Assembly: GCF_006364435.1 (NCBI RefSeq)
Contig: NZ_CP040977.1
Coordinates: forward strand, 930,001-994,000
Direction of reading: 5' to 3'
From: Candidatus Methylopumilus universalis
GTDB taxonomy: Bacteria; Pseudomonadota; Gammaproteobacteria; Burkholderiales; Methylophilaceae
DNA length: 64,000 nt
Below are positions 30,489 through 38,720 of the stretch, in pieces. Within the stretch, counting starts at the first letter, position 1; every line of letters begins with the position of its first letter. The notes below the pieces were generated by a model. It saw only the letters and a program-made list of their open reading frames with translations. It ran no database searches and was not told the DNA's origin. The translations under genes and the position numbers were made by a program.

Positions 30489-31793
30489 CTATTCTGCACC
30501 AACAATTATGGTCGTAAGTTTATTAGGATCAATTTTATTTTTAAATGTTGTCTTTATTTGGCTAGTAGTAACTTTATTAATTTCTTGTATGTAAGTATCG
30601 ATATAAGAAATAGGTAGGTTATAGAAAGCAATCATACTTAGATAATCAACAATTTTTGCATTGCTATCTAACCTTAAAGGGAATCCCCCGACCAAATTTT
30701 GTTTAGCAGCAATAAGTTCTTTTTCAGTAGGCCCATCATCGATAAATTTTTTAATCGTGCTATTTACAATAGTAAGCGCTTCATCTGCTTGTTCTTTTTT
30801 AGTTTGCAACCCAATTTCAAGGGGGCCTTCAGCGTAGAGAGGCATAAAGTAACTATAGACACTATAAACTAGTCCTTTTTTTTCTCTGACCTCTTCAGTT
30901 AGCCTTGATACAAAACCACCACCTCCTAAAATATAATTACCAACATAAAGAGGAAAATAATCTTTATCTCCGCGCTTTAATGCAGGCATGCCCATCAAAA
31001 TATGCGCCTGTTTTGCAGGATGTTGTATTTTTTTAACGCCAACGTAATTTGAGGCTGTTACAGCACTGATTTTATGTTTTGCATTTCCTTGAGGCAATCC
31101 TTGGCTGATTGATTCACTTATTTTTTTAGCTTCATCAATATTAAGATCGCCAACAATTACAATAGAAGCTTCGGATGATAAATAATAGTTTTTATAGAAC
31201 TGTTTCAAATCTTCTTGATTTAACTTTTGAAGCGTCTCGATGCTACCTGCTTCATCATGCGCATAGGGATGTTCACCATATATAGATTTCATGAATGCCA
31301 AATTAGCAATTGCTTCCGGCTGAGTCATCGCTTGCTTAATGCTTGCAATAAATCTATTTTTTTCTCTGTCTATCACTTGCACTGGAAAATCGGGTGAATG
31401 AATTACATTTTTAAAAAGAGTAAGCGCTTTGTCTTTTTGAGAAGAGGAGCTTAGTGTTCTTAATTTAAAATAGGCTCTGTCGAGATCAACATCCCCTTTA
31501 ATGACTGCTCCAATATCTGAAAATTGATTAGCTAACTTTTCCTCATTTATGCCCCCAGCTCCCAAATTCATAAGGTGACGAGTTAAATTAGCAAGACCTT
31601 CTTTGCCAGCAGGATCTTGGGCGCTACCTGCAAAAAAATTTATATTGATATCAAGTATAGGAAGGTCATGATTCTCGACAAAAAAAACTTTTGTCCCTGC
31701 TTGTGTATTCCATGTATCAATTTTTAATGCAGCAAAAGAATTTTGCATAAAACATACAAACAAGAAAATAATTTGAATGAATTTAATGAACAT
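30489..31793 (-). CDS. M16-family zinc-peptidase-like protein lacking the HxxEH motif
   Basis: 434 residues with an N-terminal signal peptide (about 1-21, ending SFA). The M16 fold is recognisable, but the position of HxxEH is occupied by NLTRH (69-73), so it should not bind zinc. It retains the GGGGFVSRLTEEVREKKGLVYSVYSY segment, the R/Y-containing region typical of the non-catalytic partner. It overlaps the active M16 gene by 11 nt. In studied pairs (e.g. PqqF/G-like and mitochondrial MPP) one subunit is catalytic and the other assists. Likely a periplasmic heterodimer here, by inference. Confidence 0.87.
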   Translation of the reverse strand: MFIKFIQIIFLFVCFMQNSFAALKIDTWNTQAGTKVFFVENHDLPILDININFFAGSAQDPAGKEGLANLTRHLMNLGAGGINEEKLANQFSDIGAVIKGDVDLDRAYFKLRTLSSSSQKDKALTLFKNVIHSPDFPVQVIDREKNRFIASIKQAMTQPEAIANLAFMKSIYGEHPYAHDEAGSIETLQKLNQEDLKQFYKNYYLSSEASIVIVGDLNIDEAKKISESISQGLPQGNAKHKISAVTASNYVGVKKIQHPAKQAHILMGMPALKRGDKDYFPLYVGNYILGGGGFVSRLTEEVREKKGLVYSVYSYFMPLYAEGPLEIGLQTKKEQADEALTIVNSTIKKFIDDGPTEKELIAAKQNLVGGFPLRLDSNAKIVDYLSMIAFYNLPISYIDTYIQEINKVTTSQIKTTFKNKIDPNKLTTIIVGAE

Positions 31794-33147
31794 GAGGCCG
31801 CCCCTTCGGTAAGGTAGCTTCCGACATTGGCTGAGGGTCGAGAATTACTATAGATAATTTATCTCGAGTTAAGTATTTCGTAGCTACATTTTTTATTTGT
31901 TCAGAAGTAACGCTATTTACTTTTTCAATATAACCATCACTTAAGTGAAATGAATAACCCATTGTTTCAAGTTGACCAATTTCCATCGCCATCCCGAACA
32001 TTGAGTCTTTTTGGTATACATCGCTTGCGATGACCATAGATTTAACTCTATCTAATTCTTCCTGGGTTACGCCATCTTTTTTAATTTTCTCAATTTCTTG
32101 GAGCAATGCATTTTCAAGCTCATTGATCTTCTTAAAGTCATTTGGAGTGCCCTCTAACTCAAAAAGACTAATTCTTCCTCTGGATGTTGAGTCATATCCA
32201 GCGCTCACATTCACTGCCAAACGTTGATTTCTGACAATGTTTTGATTAAGTCTTGATGAACCATTCCCAGCCAGAATATTAGATAACATCTCTAAGGCAT
32301 AAGGCTCCCAAGATGATTCATTATTGCCCAAAGGATCCATTAGAGTTGGTGCTTGATAACCCATTAATAGATAGGATAATTCACTTGGCGCCTTAATAAC
32401 CGATCTTCTTTCACCAATTTGTTTAGCCTCAACCTGAGGTTTTCTTTCTGGAATTTTTCGTGCAGGAATTTTTTCAAAATACTTCTTTGCTAAATTAAGC
32501 ACATCATTAGCTTGAATATCTCCAACTACTACAAGAATTGCATTGTTGGGTGCATACCAGTTTTGATACCATTCTCTCGCATCTTCTACTGTCATGTTTT
32601 CTAAATCATTCATCCATCCAACTACGGGCCTGCTATATGGGTGAGATTTAAAAACTGTTGACGCAAATTGTTCTTTTACTTGTGAAGTTGGTTTATCGTC
32701 AGTCCTCCATCTTCGCTCCTCCATTACAACCTTAATTTCCTTATCGAATTCTTCCTTAGATAAATTAAGATTTTGCATGCGATCGGCCTCTAACCTGAAT
32801 GAAAGTTCGAGATTTGATTTCTCAAGCTGCTGGAAATAACAGGTATAGTCGGCGCCTGTAAATGCATTTTCTTTTCCACCTGCCTTTGCGATCAACCTTG
32901 AAAACTCACCAGCCTTAATTTTCTTGGTTCCTTTAAACATCATATGCTCGAGAACATGAGCTACTCCAGTTTTCCCATTCACCTCATCAAGACTCCCTGC
33001 TCGATACCAAACCTGAGATACAACCACAGGTGAGCGATGATCTTCTCTCACAAAAACTTTTAACCCATTGGAAAGCTTAAATTCTTGAGTTTGTGCTAAG
33101 AGCAAACTTGGAAACAACAACAAAAGAAGTAAAATATTTTTTAACAA
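31783..33147 (-). CDS. M16-family zinc metallopeptidase (catalytic subunit)
   Basis: 454 residues, signal peptide MLKNILLLLLLFPSLLLAQ, then the inverted zinc motif HVLEH (64-68) with the downstream Glu in EIKVVMEERR (about 141). C-terminal M16 domain includes GNGSSRLNQNIVRNQRLAVN. It is predicted to act in the periplasm on peptides or misfolded protein; the actual substrate is unknown. The start is TTG at 33147. It pairs with the inactive M16 gene downstream and diverges from ftsY, a synteny common in betaproteobacteria. Confidence 0.9.
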   Translation of the reverse strand: MLKNILLLLLLFPSLLLAQTQEFKLSNGLKVFVREDHRSPVVVSQVWYRAGSLDEVNGKTGVAHVLEHMMFKGTKKIKAGEFSRLIAKAGGKENAFTGADYTCYFQQLEKSNLELSFRLEADRMQNLNLSKEEFDKEIKVVMEERRWRTDDKPTSQVKEQFASTVFKSHPYSRPVVGWMNDLENMTVEDAREWYQNWYAPNNAILVVVGDIQANDVLNLAKKYFEKIPARKIPERKPQVEAKQIGERRSVIKAPSELSYLLMGYQAPTLMDPLGNNESSWEPYALEMLSNILAGNGSSRLNQNIVRNQRLAVNVSAGYDSTSRGRISLFELEGTPNDFKKINELENALLQEIEKIKKDGVTQEELDRVKSMVIASDVYQKDSMFGMAMEIGQLETMGYSFHLSDGYIEKVNSVTSEQIKNVATKYLTRDKLSIVILDPQPMSEATLPKGRPHVH

Positions 33148-33240
33148 CGCGTCTCGTCCTTGGATGATTTAGCTATTATAATGAATATGAATGTTTCGTA
33201 GACTTTTCTTTATCTCATTAAGTTCTTAAAATTTTAAAAA

Positions 33241-34407
33241 ATGTTTGAATTCCTAAAAAAAATCATTAAAAAAGATAGCCCAGAGAAAAAGCCTGCGGTA
33301 AAAAAAGAAGTTGTTAAAAAACCAGAGAAGAAGACCTCTGCTGCACCCAAACAAATAGTTACTAAAACACCCAATCTCCCAAAAAAGAAAAAAGCTTTAA
33401 AACCTGAGTCCTCAATTAAGCCTCCTCCAAAAGCTTTAAAAAATAAACCTCCCGAGATTAAAGAAGAAAAAGCGCCTCCAAAAGAAGAGAAAAAAGGTGG
33501 TTTTTTTGGTTTTGCAGACAAGATAAAGAAGGGTCTTACTAAGACCAGAGAAAAGTTAACAACCGAACTTACCTCTTTATTTACTGGCAAAAAAATTGAT
33601 GAGGCCCTTTTTGAAGAGTTAGAAACTATATTACTTACTTCTGATGTGGGTATTTCGGCTACCACTTACCTCCTTGATAGCATAAGGGCCTCGATCAAAA
33701 AAAATAAGATTGAAAATGCAGATGAGATTAAAGGCTTGCTTAAAGAAAAATTAATCGAACTCTTAACGCCTATTGAAAATCCACTTGTATTAGAAGGCAC
33801 AAGCCCTTTTGTTATTATGGTAGTTGGGGTTAACGGTGCAGGCAAAACAACCACCATTGGAAAGCTGACTAAAATTTTTCTTGAAGAAAATAAGTCTGTC
33901 TTGATTGCTGCAGGCGATACTTTTCGTGCAGCCGCCACAGAACAGCTTGAAGTTTGGGGCGAAAGAAATAATGTACACGTTGTTTCACAAGCTTCCGGTG
34001 ACCCAAGTGCTGTAATTTTCGATGCAATCAATTCTGCAAAAGCAAAAAATATTGATATTGTTATTGCTGACACAGCAGGAAGATTGCCGACCCAGAAACA
34101 TTTAATTGATGAAATTACAAAAATTAAACGTGTAATTAATAAATGTCATTTGGAAGCTCCCCATGAAATTCTTCTCGTTTTAGATGCTAATACTGGCCAA
34201 AATGCTATCAGTCAGCTCAAAATATTTAATGAAGCCTTAGGAATTACAGGTCTTGCTTTAACTAAGCTTGACGGTACAGCCAAAGGAGGCGTAATTGCAG
34301 CTATCGCTAAAGAACAACCTACCCCATTAAGATATGTTGGCGTAGGAGAGTCTATAGATGATCTAAAAGTTTTTAATGCAAAAGAGTATGTTGATGCACT
34401 TTTTTAA
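33241..34407 (+). CDS. ftsY: Signal recognition particle receptor FtsY
   Basis: GTPase docking SRP-ribosome complexes to the membrane translocon. 388 residues: a variable A domain (1-88), N domain (about 90-180), G domain with G1 GVNGAGKT (196-203), DTAGR (about 280) and TKLDGTAKGG. The A domain here is strongly basic, with about 28 Lys and many Pro in the first 85 residues and few acidic residues; E. coli's is acidic. This suggests direct attraction to anionic lipids. Followed at 15 nt by ftsE, the classic ftsYEX-rpoH order. Confidence 0.96.
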   Translation: MFEFLKKIIKKDSPEKKPAVKKEVVKKPEKKTSAAPKQIVTKTPNLPKKKKALKPESSIKPPPKALKNKPPEIKEEKAPPKEEKKGGFFGFADKIKKGLTKTREKLTTELTSLFTGKKIDEALFEELETILLTSDVGISATTYLLDSIRASIKKNKIENADEIKGLLKEKLIELLTPIENPLVLEGTSPFVIMVVGVNGAGKTTTIGKLTKIFLEENKSVLIAAGDTFRAAATEQLEVWGERNNVHVVSQASGDPSAVIFDAINSAKAKNIDIVIADTAGRLPTQKHLIDEITKIKRVINKCHLEAPHEILLVLDANTGQNAISQLKIFNEALGITGLALTKLDGTAKGGVIAAIAKEQPTPLRYVGVGESIDDLKVFNAKEYVDALF

Positions 34408-34422
34408 AATCGGCTTTTATCA

Positions 34423-35085
34423 ATGATCAAATTTGACCAGGTTCATAAAAGATATCCAGGAAATTTAGGGGCATTACAAAATATTACTTTTGAAATTAAT
34501 GCTGGTGAGCTTGTTTTTGTTACCGGTCCCTCAGGAGCAGGAAAATCAACACTATTAAAATTAATAACGGCCATTGAACCTGCTACTCATGGAACGATTA
34601 TTTTCGAGAATCAAAATTTGGGCCAAGTAAAAAATGCTTCTATTCCTTACATTAGGAGAAAATTTGGTTTAGTTTTTCAAGACCATAAACTTTTATATGA
34701 TCGCAATTGTTTTGAAAATATTACGCTAGCATTAGAAATTAACGAAGTAGAGGTCAATGATATCAGAGGTCGTGTTCGGGCAGCATTAGACAAGGTTGGA
34801 TTACTAAACCGAGAAAAATCAATGCCAATTAGCTTATCAGGTGGCGAACAGCAACGTCTCGCTATTGCGAGAGCTATTGCATGTAGGCCTTCCATTCTTC
34901 TTGCAGACGAGCCCACAGGAAATTTAGATAAAAAATATGCAGATGAAATTATGAGTCTCTTTTACAGTTTTCAAGAGCTTGGTGTAACCGTAATTATTGC
35001 AACACATGAAATGCCAATAGTTTCAAAAAAACATAAACAACTTTATTTACAAGACGGCAATCTCATAAAAATTACTGAGCAATAA
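34423..35085 (+). CDS. ftsE: Cell-division ABC transporter ATPase FtsE
   Basis: ATPase partner of FtsX. The complex activates peptidoglycan hydrolases at the divisome through periplasmic adaptors. Walker A GPSGAGKS (35-42), signature LSGGEQQR (about 138-145), Walker [13 protein letters not shown]. Length 220. The ftsX ATG follows the stop codon directly. Confidence 0.96.
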   Translation: MIKFDQVHKRYPGNLGALQNITFEINAGELVFVTGPSGAGKSTLLKLITAIEPATHGTIIFENQNLGQVKNASIPYIRRKFGLVFQDHKLLYDRNCFENITLALEINEVEVNDIRGRVRAALDKVGLLNREKSMPISLSGGEQQRLAIARAIACRPSILLADEPTGNLDKKYADEIMSLFYSFQELGVTVIIATHEMPIVSKKHKQLYLQDGNLIKITEQ

Positions 35086-35982
35086 ATGAGCTATTTAACT
35101 GGTCACTATCAGATGTTTCTTAAAGCGCTTCAGCGAAGTCATGCATCATTACTTTCTACACTTATGATGTTTTTAGTCATAGGCGTTACCTTTATATTAC
35201 CGAGCATATCTTTTCTTGTAGTGCAAAATTTAAAGTCTATTTCTGAGACCATTCAGCATGAATCACAAATAAGTATTTTTTTAAAAAAAGACACTTCATC
35301 CGATGCTAAAAATAAAATTGAAAAAGAATTAAAAAATCGTTCCGAAATTAATAGCTTTCATTTTGTGAAAAAAGAAGAGGCTTGGCCTAAGCTCCAAAAA
35401 TCGATGGGCTTTAATGATTCAAATAATGGGCTATCTGAAAATCCATTACCTGATGCCTTCTTTATTTCTCCCAATACAGTGAATCCAAATCAAATCGTGG
35501 ACCTAAAATCATTCATAGAAAAACTTGATGGTGTAGATCAAGTGGTTGTTGATACGGGATGGGTTAAAAAATTGAACTCGGTCCTTCATTTGGCAAATAA
35601 AGCTATTCTTTTGGCTTCAGTTTTACTTGCTTCTATGCTTACGGTAGTTATTGGAAATACAATTCGTCTTCAAATGACTTCCCACCATGAAGAAATTGAA
35701 CTGAGCAAATTAATTGGCGCAACTAATCAATTTATTAGAAGGCCTTTTTTATACAGCGGATTTATTTACGGGCTTGGCGGTGGATTAACTGCTGCCATCG
35801 CACTCAAATTAATTGTAATTTTCTTAAATCAAACCGTCATTGAGGTTGAAGCTCTTTATGGAGCTCAATTTAGTATTATTGACTTAAAACCTTTGGAATA
35901 TTTATTCATCGTAGGCGGCTCGATTTTGATCGCTGTCGCAGCATCTTTCATATCCATTAATCAATCGATTAAGAAATTCTAG
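35086..35982 (+). CDS. ftsX: Cell-division protein FtsX
   Basis: Permease-like subunit with four TM segments (about 20-45, 170-195, 220-245, 270-292). A large periplasmic loop lies between TM1 and TM2, where FtsX contacts its amidase activator. Length 298. It does not transport a known solute but signals ATP hydrolysis across the membrane. It starts immediately after ftsE. The neighbouring order ftsY-ftsE-ftsX-rpoH matches E. coli. Confidence 0.95.
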   Translation: MSYLTGHYQMFLKALQRSHASLLSTLMMFLVIGVTFILPSISFLVVQNLKSISETIQHESQISIFLKKDTSSDAKNKIEKELKNRSEINSFHFVKKEEAWPKLQKSMGFNDSNNGLSENPLPDAFFISPNTVNPNQIVDLKSFIEKLDGVDQVVVDTGWVKKLNSVLHLANKAILLASVLLASMLTVVIGNTIRLQMTSHHEEIELSKLIGATNQFIRRPFLYSGFIYGLGGGLTAAIALKLIVIFLNQTVIEVEALYGAQFSIIDLKPLEYLFIVGGSILIAVAASFISINQSIKKF

Positions 35983-35987
35983 CCATA

Positions 35988-36020
35988 TAACCTATTGTAT
36001 TTATTAGGTTAATTTATTAT
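35988..36020 (+). terminator. Weak A/T-rich hairpin after ftsX
   Basis: Seven-bp stem TAACCTA (35988-35994) / TAGGTTA (36005-36011) followed by a T-rich run ATTTATTATTT. The low GC content makes it a poor terminator. The same stretch may carry the rpoH -10 box (TATTAT at 36015-36020). Confidence 0.3.
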
Positions 36021-36038
36021 TTAAGGAACCTTATTAGA

Positions 36039-36065
36039 CTAGCACTCTCTAAGGAAGAGTGCTAA
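36039..36065 (+). promoter_or_regulatory. CIRCE operator (HrcA site) upstream of rpoH
   Basis: CTAGCACTC at 36039-36047, 9-nt spacer, GAGTGCTAA at 36057-36065. The CIRCE consensus is TTAGCACTC-N9-GAGTGCTAA, so only the first base of the left arm differs. It lies 43 bp before the preferred rpoH start (36109), or 4 bp before the longer one. This is the only CIRCE found in the window, although hrcA, grpE, dnaK and dnaJ are all here. Confidence 0.9.
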
Positions 36066-36108
36066 AATTATGTTTAATAATGAAGTTTTTACAAAGGATT
36101 TTAAAAAA

Positions 36109-36969
36109 ATGACTTTGGATTTAAGCTTGTCTACATTGGGTTCTATTGATAGCTACGACCGCTATATGCAATCCATCAGAACTATTCCTTCGCTCACTGC
36201 GGAAGAAGAGATGGCTCTTGGCATGCGCCTTAAAAAATCAAACGATCTCGAGGCTGCGAAAACCCTCATTTTGTCGCACTTAAAATTAGTAGCTAAAGTA
36301 GCTAAAGGCTATTCTGGTTACGGGCTTCCTCAATCAGACTTAGTTCAAGAAGGCAATATAGGCCTAATGAAAGCTGTAAAAAGATTTGATCCCGAAAGGG
36401 GTGTAAGGCTTGTATCTTTTGCAATCTACTGGATTAAAGCTGAAATTCAAGAATACATTGTTAAAAACTGGCGTTTAGTTAAAACAGCCACTACAAAAGC
36501 ACAGCGTAAGTTGTTTTTTAATCTACGAAGCATGAAAAAAACTCTTCAACCGCTTAAATCCGATGAGATTAATTCGATCGCAAAAGAGCTTAATGTGAAG
36601 CCTGAAGATGTGCGCGAAATGGAATATCGCTTTAATGGCAATGAAATATCATTAGATTATGGATCTGAAGAATCAGAAGATGATGTTTATAGACCCATCG
36701 CTTACCTAAAAGATGAGGCGCCTGAACCATCAGAACAAATGGAAATAGACCAATCTGAAAGTAATAGTCTGTCTACCCTTAAAACAGCGCTTTTATCGCT
36801 CGATGAAAGAAGTCGTCTTATTTTAGAAGAAAGATGGCTTAAAGATAAAGATGCCTCAACTCTTCACGAACTTGCGGATAAGCTTGGCGTGTCTGCTGAA
36901 AGAATTAGACAGATCGAACAATCAGCAATGAAAAAAATTAAATCATTACTACAATCTTCTATTCATTAA
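36109..36969 (+). CDS. rpoH: Heat-shock sigma factor RpoH (sigma-32)
   Basis: Directs RNA polymerase to heat-shock promoters. I start at ATG 36109 (286 aa, MTLDLSLSTLGSIDSY) because AAAGGA precedes it and the length matches E. coli (284). An in-frame ATG at 36070 lies right beside the CIRCE and lacks an RBS. Seen: region 2 GYGLPQSDLVQEGNIGLMKAV, the RpoH box QRKLFFNLR, and region 4 helix-turn-helix LADKLGVSAERIRQIEQSAMKK. CIRCE upstream implies repression by HrcA. FtsH, also in the window, degrades RpoH in relatives. Confidence 0.96.
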   Translation: MTLDLSLSTLGSIDSYDRYMQSIRTIPSLTAEEEMALGMRLKKSNDLEAAKTLILSHLKLVAKVAKGYSGYGLPQSDLVQEGNIGLMKAVKRFDPERGVRLVSFAIYWIKAEIQEYIVKNWRLVKTATTKAQRKLFFNLRSMKKTLQPLKSDEINSIAKELNVKPEDVREMEYRFNGNEISLDYGSEESEDDVYRPIAYLKDEAPEPSEQMEIDQSESNSLSTLKTALLSLDERSRLILEERWLKDKDASTLHELADKLGVSAERIRQIEQSAMKKIKSLLQSSIH

Positions 36970-37037
36970 TCATTTAATTTTTACCAAAAAAGCCAATAGA
37001 ACTCCGATAATATAGTTTTTTTAGGCTTCCTCATAAA

Positions 37038-37418
37038 GTGACAACAAGTAACGCTAAAATATACCCTTTAGAAATTAAGCTTCATCAGTCGTCTAATCTG
37101 TTAGAAATTAAATTTAACAATCTAACCGAATGCATGCTTTCATGCGAATTTCTAAGAGTGCATTCTCCGTCCGCTGAGGTAAGAGGTCACGGGCCAGGGC
37201 AAGAAACACTTCAAGTACAAAAAGAAAATGTCACCATTGAAAATATTGAGCCCATCGGCCAGTACGCAATTAAATTAATATTTTCAGACGGCCATAATAC
37301 AGGCATATATACCTGGGATTATCTTTATGAACTTGCTGCAACTTATGATGCGCTCTGGGAAGAGTATTTAAGAAAATTATCTCTAGCGGGTATTCAAAGA
37401 ACAAAAACGCATGCCTAA
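37038..37418 (+). CDS. DUF971 domain protein (GBBH-like N-terminal fold)
   Basis: 126 residues, GTG start at 37038. Sequence [21 protein letters not shown]-type (here [17 protein letters not shown]) and [24 protein letters not shown] are the hallmarks of DUF971, related to the N-terminal domain of gamma-butyrobetaine hydroxylase. Single-domain versions have no firmly known role; links to Fe-S or scaffold functions have been suggested. It overlaps ubiE by 8 nt, a gene pair often seen in betaproteobacteria. Confidence 0.85.
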   Translation: MTTSNAKIYPLEIKLHQSSNLLEIKFNNLTECMLSCEFLRVHSPSAEVRGHGPGQETLQVQKENVTIENIEPIGQYAIKLIFSDGHNTGIYTWDYLYELAATYDALWEEYLRKLSLAGIQRTKTHA

Positions 37419-38163
37419 TAAAAAAACACATTTTGGCTATAGTGAAGTAGATGAAACGGAAAAAGCTAGCAAGGTAGCCTCTGTTTTTCATTCTGTGGCA
37501 TCAAATTATGATCTGATGAATGATCTGATGTCATTTGGAATGCATCATATTTGGAAAAAATTTCTTGTAAATACTTCTAACGTAAAGAAAAATGCACGGA
37601 TTCTTGATATTGCAGGTGGAACAGCTGACTTGTCTATTCTTCTTGCAAAAAAAATAGGGGTGCAATCATCTGATTTTAAAGGGCAGATGATACATTCTGA
37701 TATTAATTTATCCATGCTAAACATTGGACGCGATAAATTAATTGATCAAGGTATTTTTATACCTTCTATATTATGCGATGCGGAATCACTCCCCTTTCCT
37801 GATAATTATTTCGACTGCGTCACAATAGGCTTTGGTATTCGTAATATGACCGACAAAAAAAGAGCATTAAAAGAAATTTATCGCGTCTTATCTCCTGGTG
37901 GAAAAATTTTGATCCTAGAATTTTCAAAAGTTTGGAAGCCACTGCAGTTTTTTTATGATCAATTTTCTTTTAAATTACTGCCAAAATTAGGTAAGTTATT
38001 TGCTAAAGATGAATCAAGTTATCAATACCTCGTCGAATCGATAAGAATGCATCCTGATCAAGAATCATTAAAAACTATGATGGAAGCAGAGTCTTTTTTA
38101 AAAGTGGAATATCTGAATTTGTCTTCGGGTGTAGTTGCTATACATATGGGATATAAATTTTGA
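37411..38163 (+). CDS. ubiE: Ubiquinone/menaquinone C-methyltransferase UbiE
   Basis: SAM-dependent C-methylation in ubiquinone (and, where present, menaquinone) synthesis. Seen: [27 protein letters not shown]-terminal signature, SAM motif [12 protein letters not shown], and the C-terminal family motif [18 protein letters not shown]. Length 250. First of the ubiE-ubiJ-ubiB set; its TGA overlaps the ubiJ TTG start (TTGA). Confidence 0.96.
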   Translation: MPNKKTHFGYSEVDETEKASKVASVFHSVASNYDLMNDLMSFGMHHIWKKFLVNTSNVKKNARILDIAGGTADLSILLAKKIGVQSSDFKGQMIHSDINLSMLNIGRDKLIDQGIFIPSILCDAESLPFPDNYFDCVTIGFGIRNMTDKKRALKEIYRVLSPGGKILILEFSKVWKPLQFFYDQFSFKLLPKLGKLFAKDESSYQYLVESIRMHPDQESLKTMMEAESFLKVEYLNLSSGVVAIHMGYKF

Positions 38164-38720
38164 TCATTGACACAATTAAAACAAAACTCACTAACCATTT
38201 ATTTCAACAAAATGAGTGGTTAAAAAAAGGTCTTACCAAGCATAGATCAAAATCTATTTTATTTAATGTAGGGCCCATTCATTACGCATTAATAATTAAT
38301 GAGAGCGGCCTCCCAGAATATAGAGATCAAATCGATACTTATGATGCAGAAATTAAATTATCTATATCCTCAGCAATTGAACTTATGCGTGGAAATAAAA
38401 AAACTTACATTGAAATTAAAGGTGATATCGAGTTTGCCACGCTAATGAGTAACTTATTAAGAGATGTTGAGTGGGATTATGAAGATGATTTGAGTGAGAT
38501 GATTGGAGATATTCCAGCATACCATCTCGTAAAACTTGCGAAAAAAGTAGTAACTTCAACAAAAGAGACATCATTTAATATTGCAGACACATTTAAAGAG
38601 TACTGGCTCGAAGAGAAGCCAATGATTGCTAAGAAAAGACTAGTAGAACAATTTAATAATGAAGTTGACCGTTTGCGATTTGACGTGGATCGTTTAGAAC
38701 TTAGGCTTAAAAAGCTATGA
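38160..38720 (+). CDS. ubiJ: Ubiquinone biosynthesis accessory factor UbiJ (SCP2 domain)
   Basis: 186 residues. The N-terminal SCP2-type lipid-binding domain (about 20-110) is followed by a C-terminal helical, probably coiled-coil stretch (about 150-186). In E. coli UbiJ binds prenyl-chain intermediates and scaffolds the soluble Ubi complex. Start TTG 38160 overlapping the ubiE stop; an ATGA overlap with ubiB follows. Identification rests on position between ubiE and ubiB plus the SCP2-like sequence. Confidence 0.87.
   Translation: MIIDTIKTKLTNHLFQQNEWLKKGLTKHRSKSILFNVGPIHYALIINESGLPEYRDQIDTYDAEIKLSISSAIELMRGNKKTYIEIKGDIEFATLMSNLLRDVEWDYEDDLSEMIGDIPAYHLVKLAKKVVTSTKETSFNIADTFKEYWLEEKPMIAKKRLVEQFNNEVDRLRFDVDRLELRLKKL

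Noticed and set aside
33234-33665. Long open frame of 143 codons on the minus strand opposite ftsY
   Set aside because: Its Phe/Ser/Gly-rich translation is the complement of the Lys/Pro/Glu-rich ftsY A domain. No RBS, and ftsY is a certain gene.
36070-36108. Longer rpoH start at ATG 36070
   Set aside because: Open in frame, but it has no RBS, lies 4 nt after the CIRCE, and adds 13 residues not found in RpoH proteins. ATG 36109 has AAAGGA upstream.
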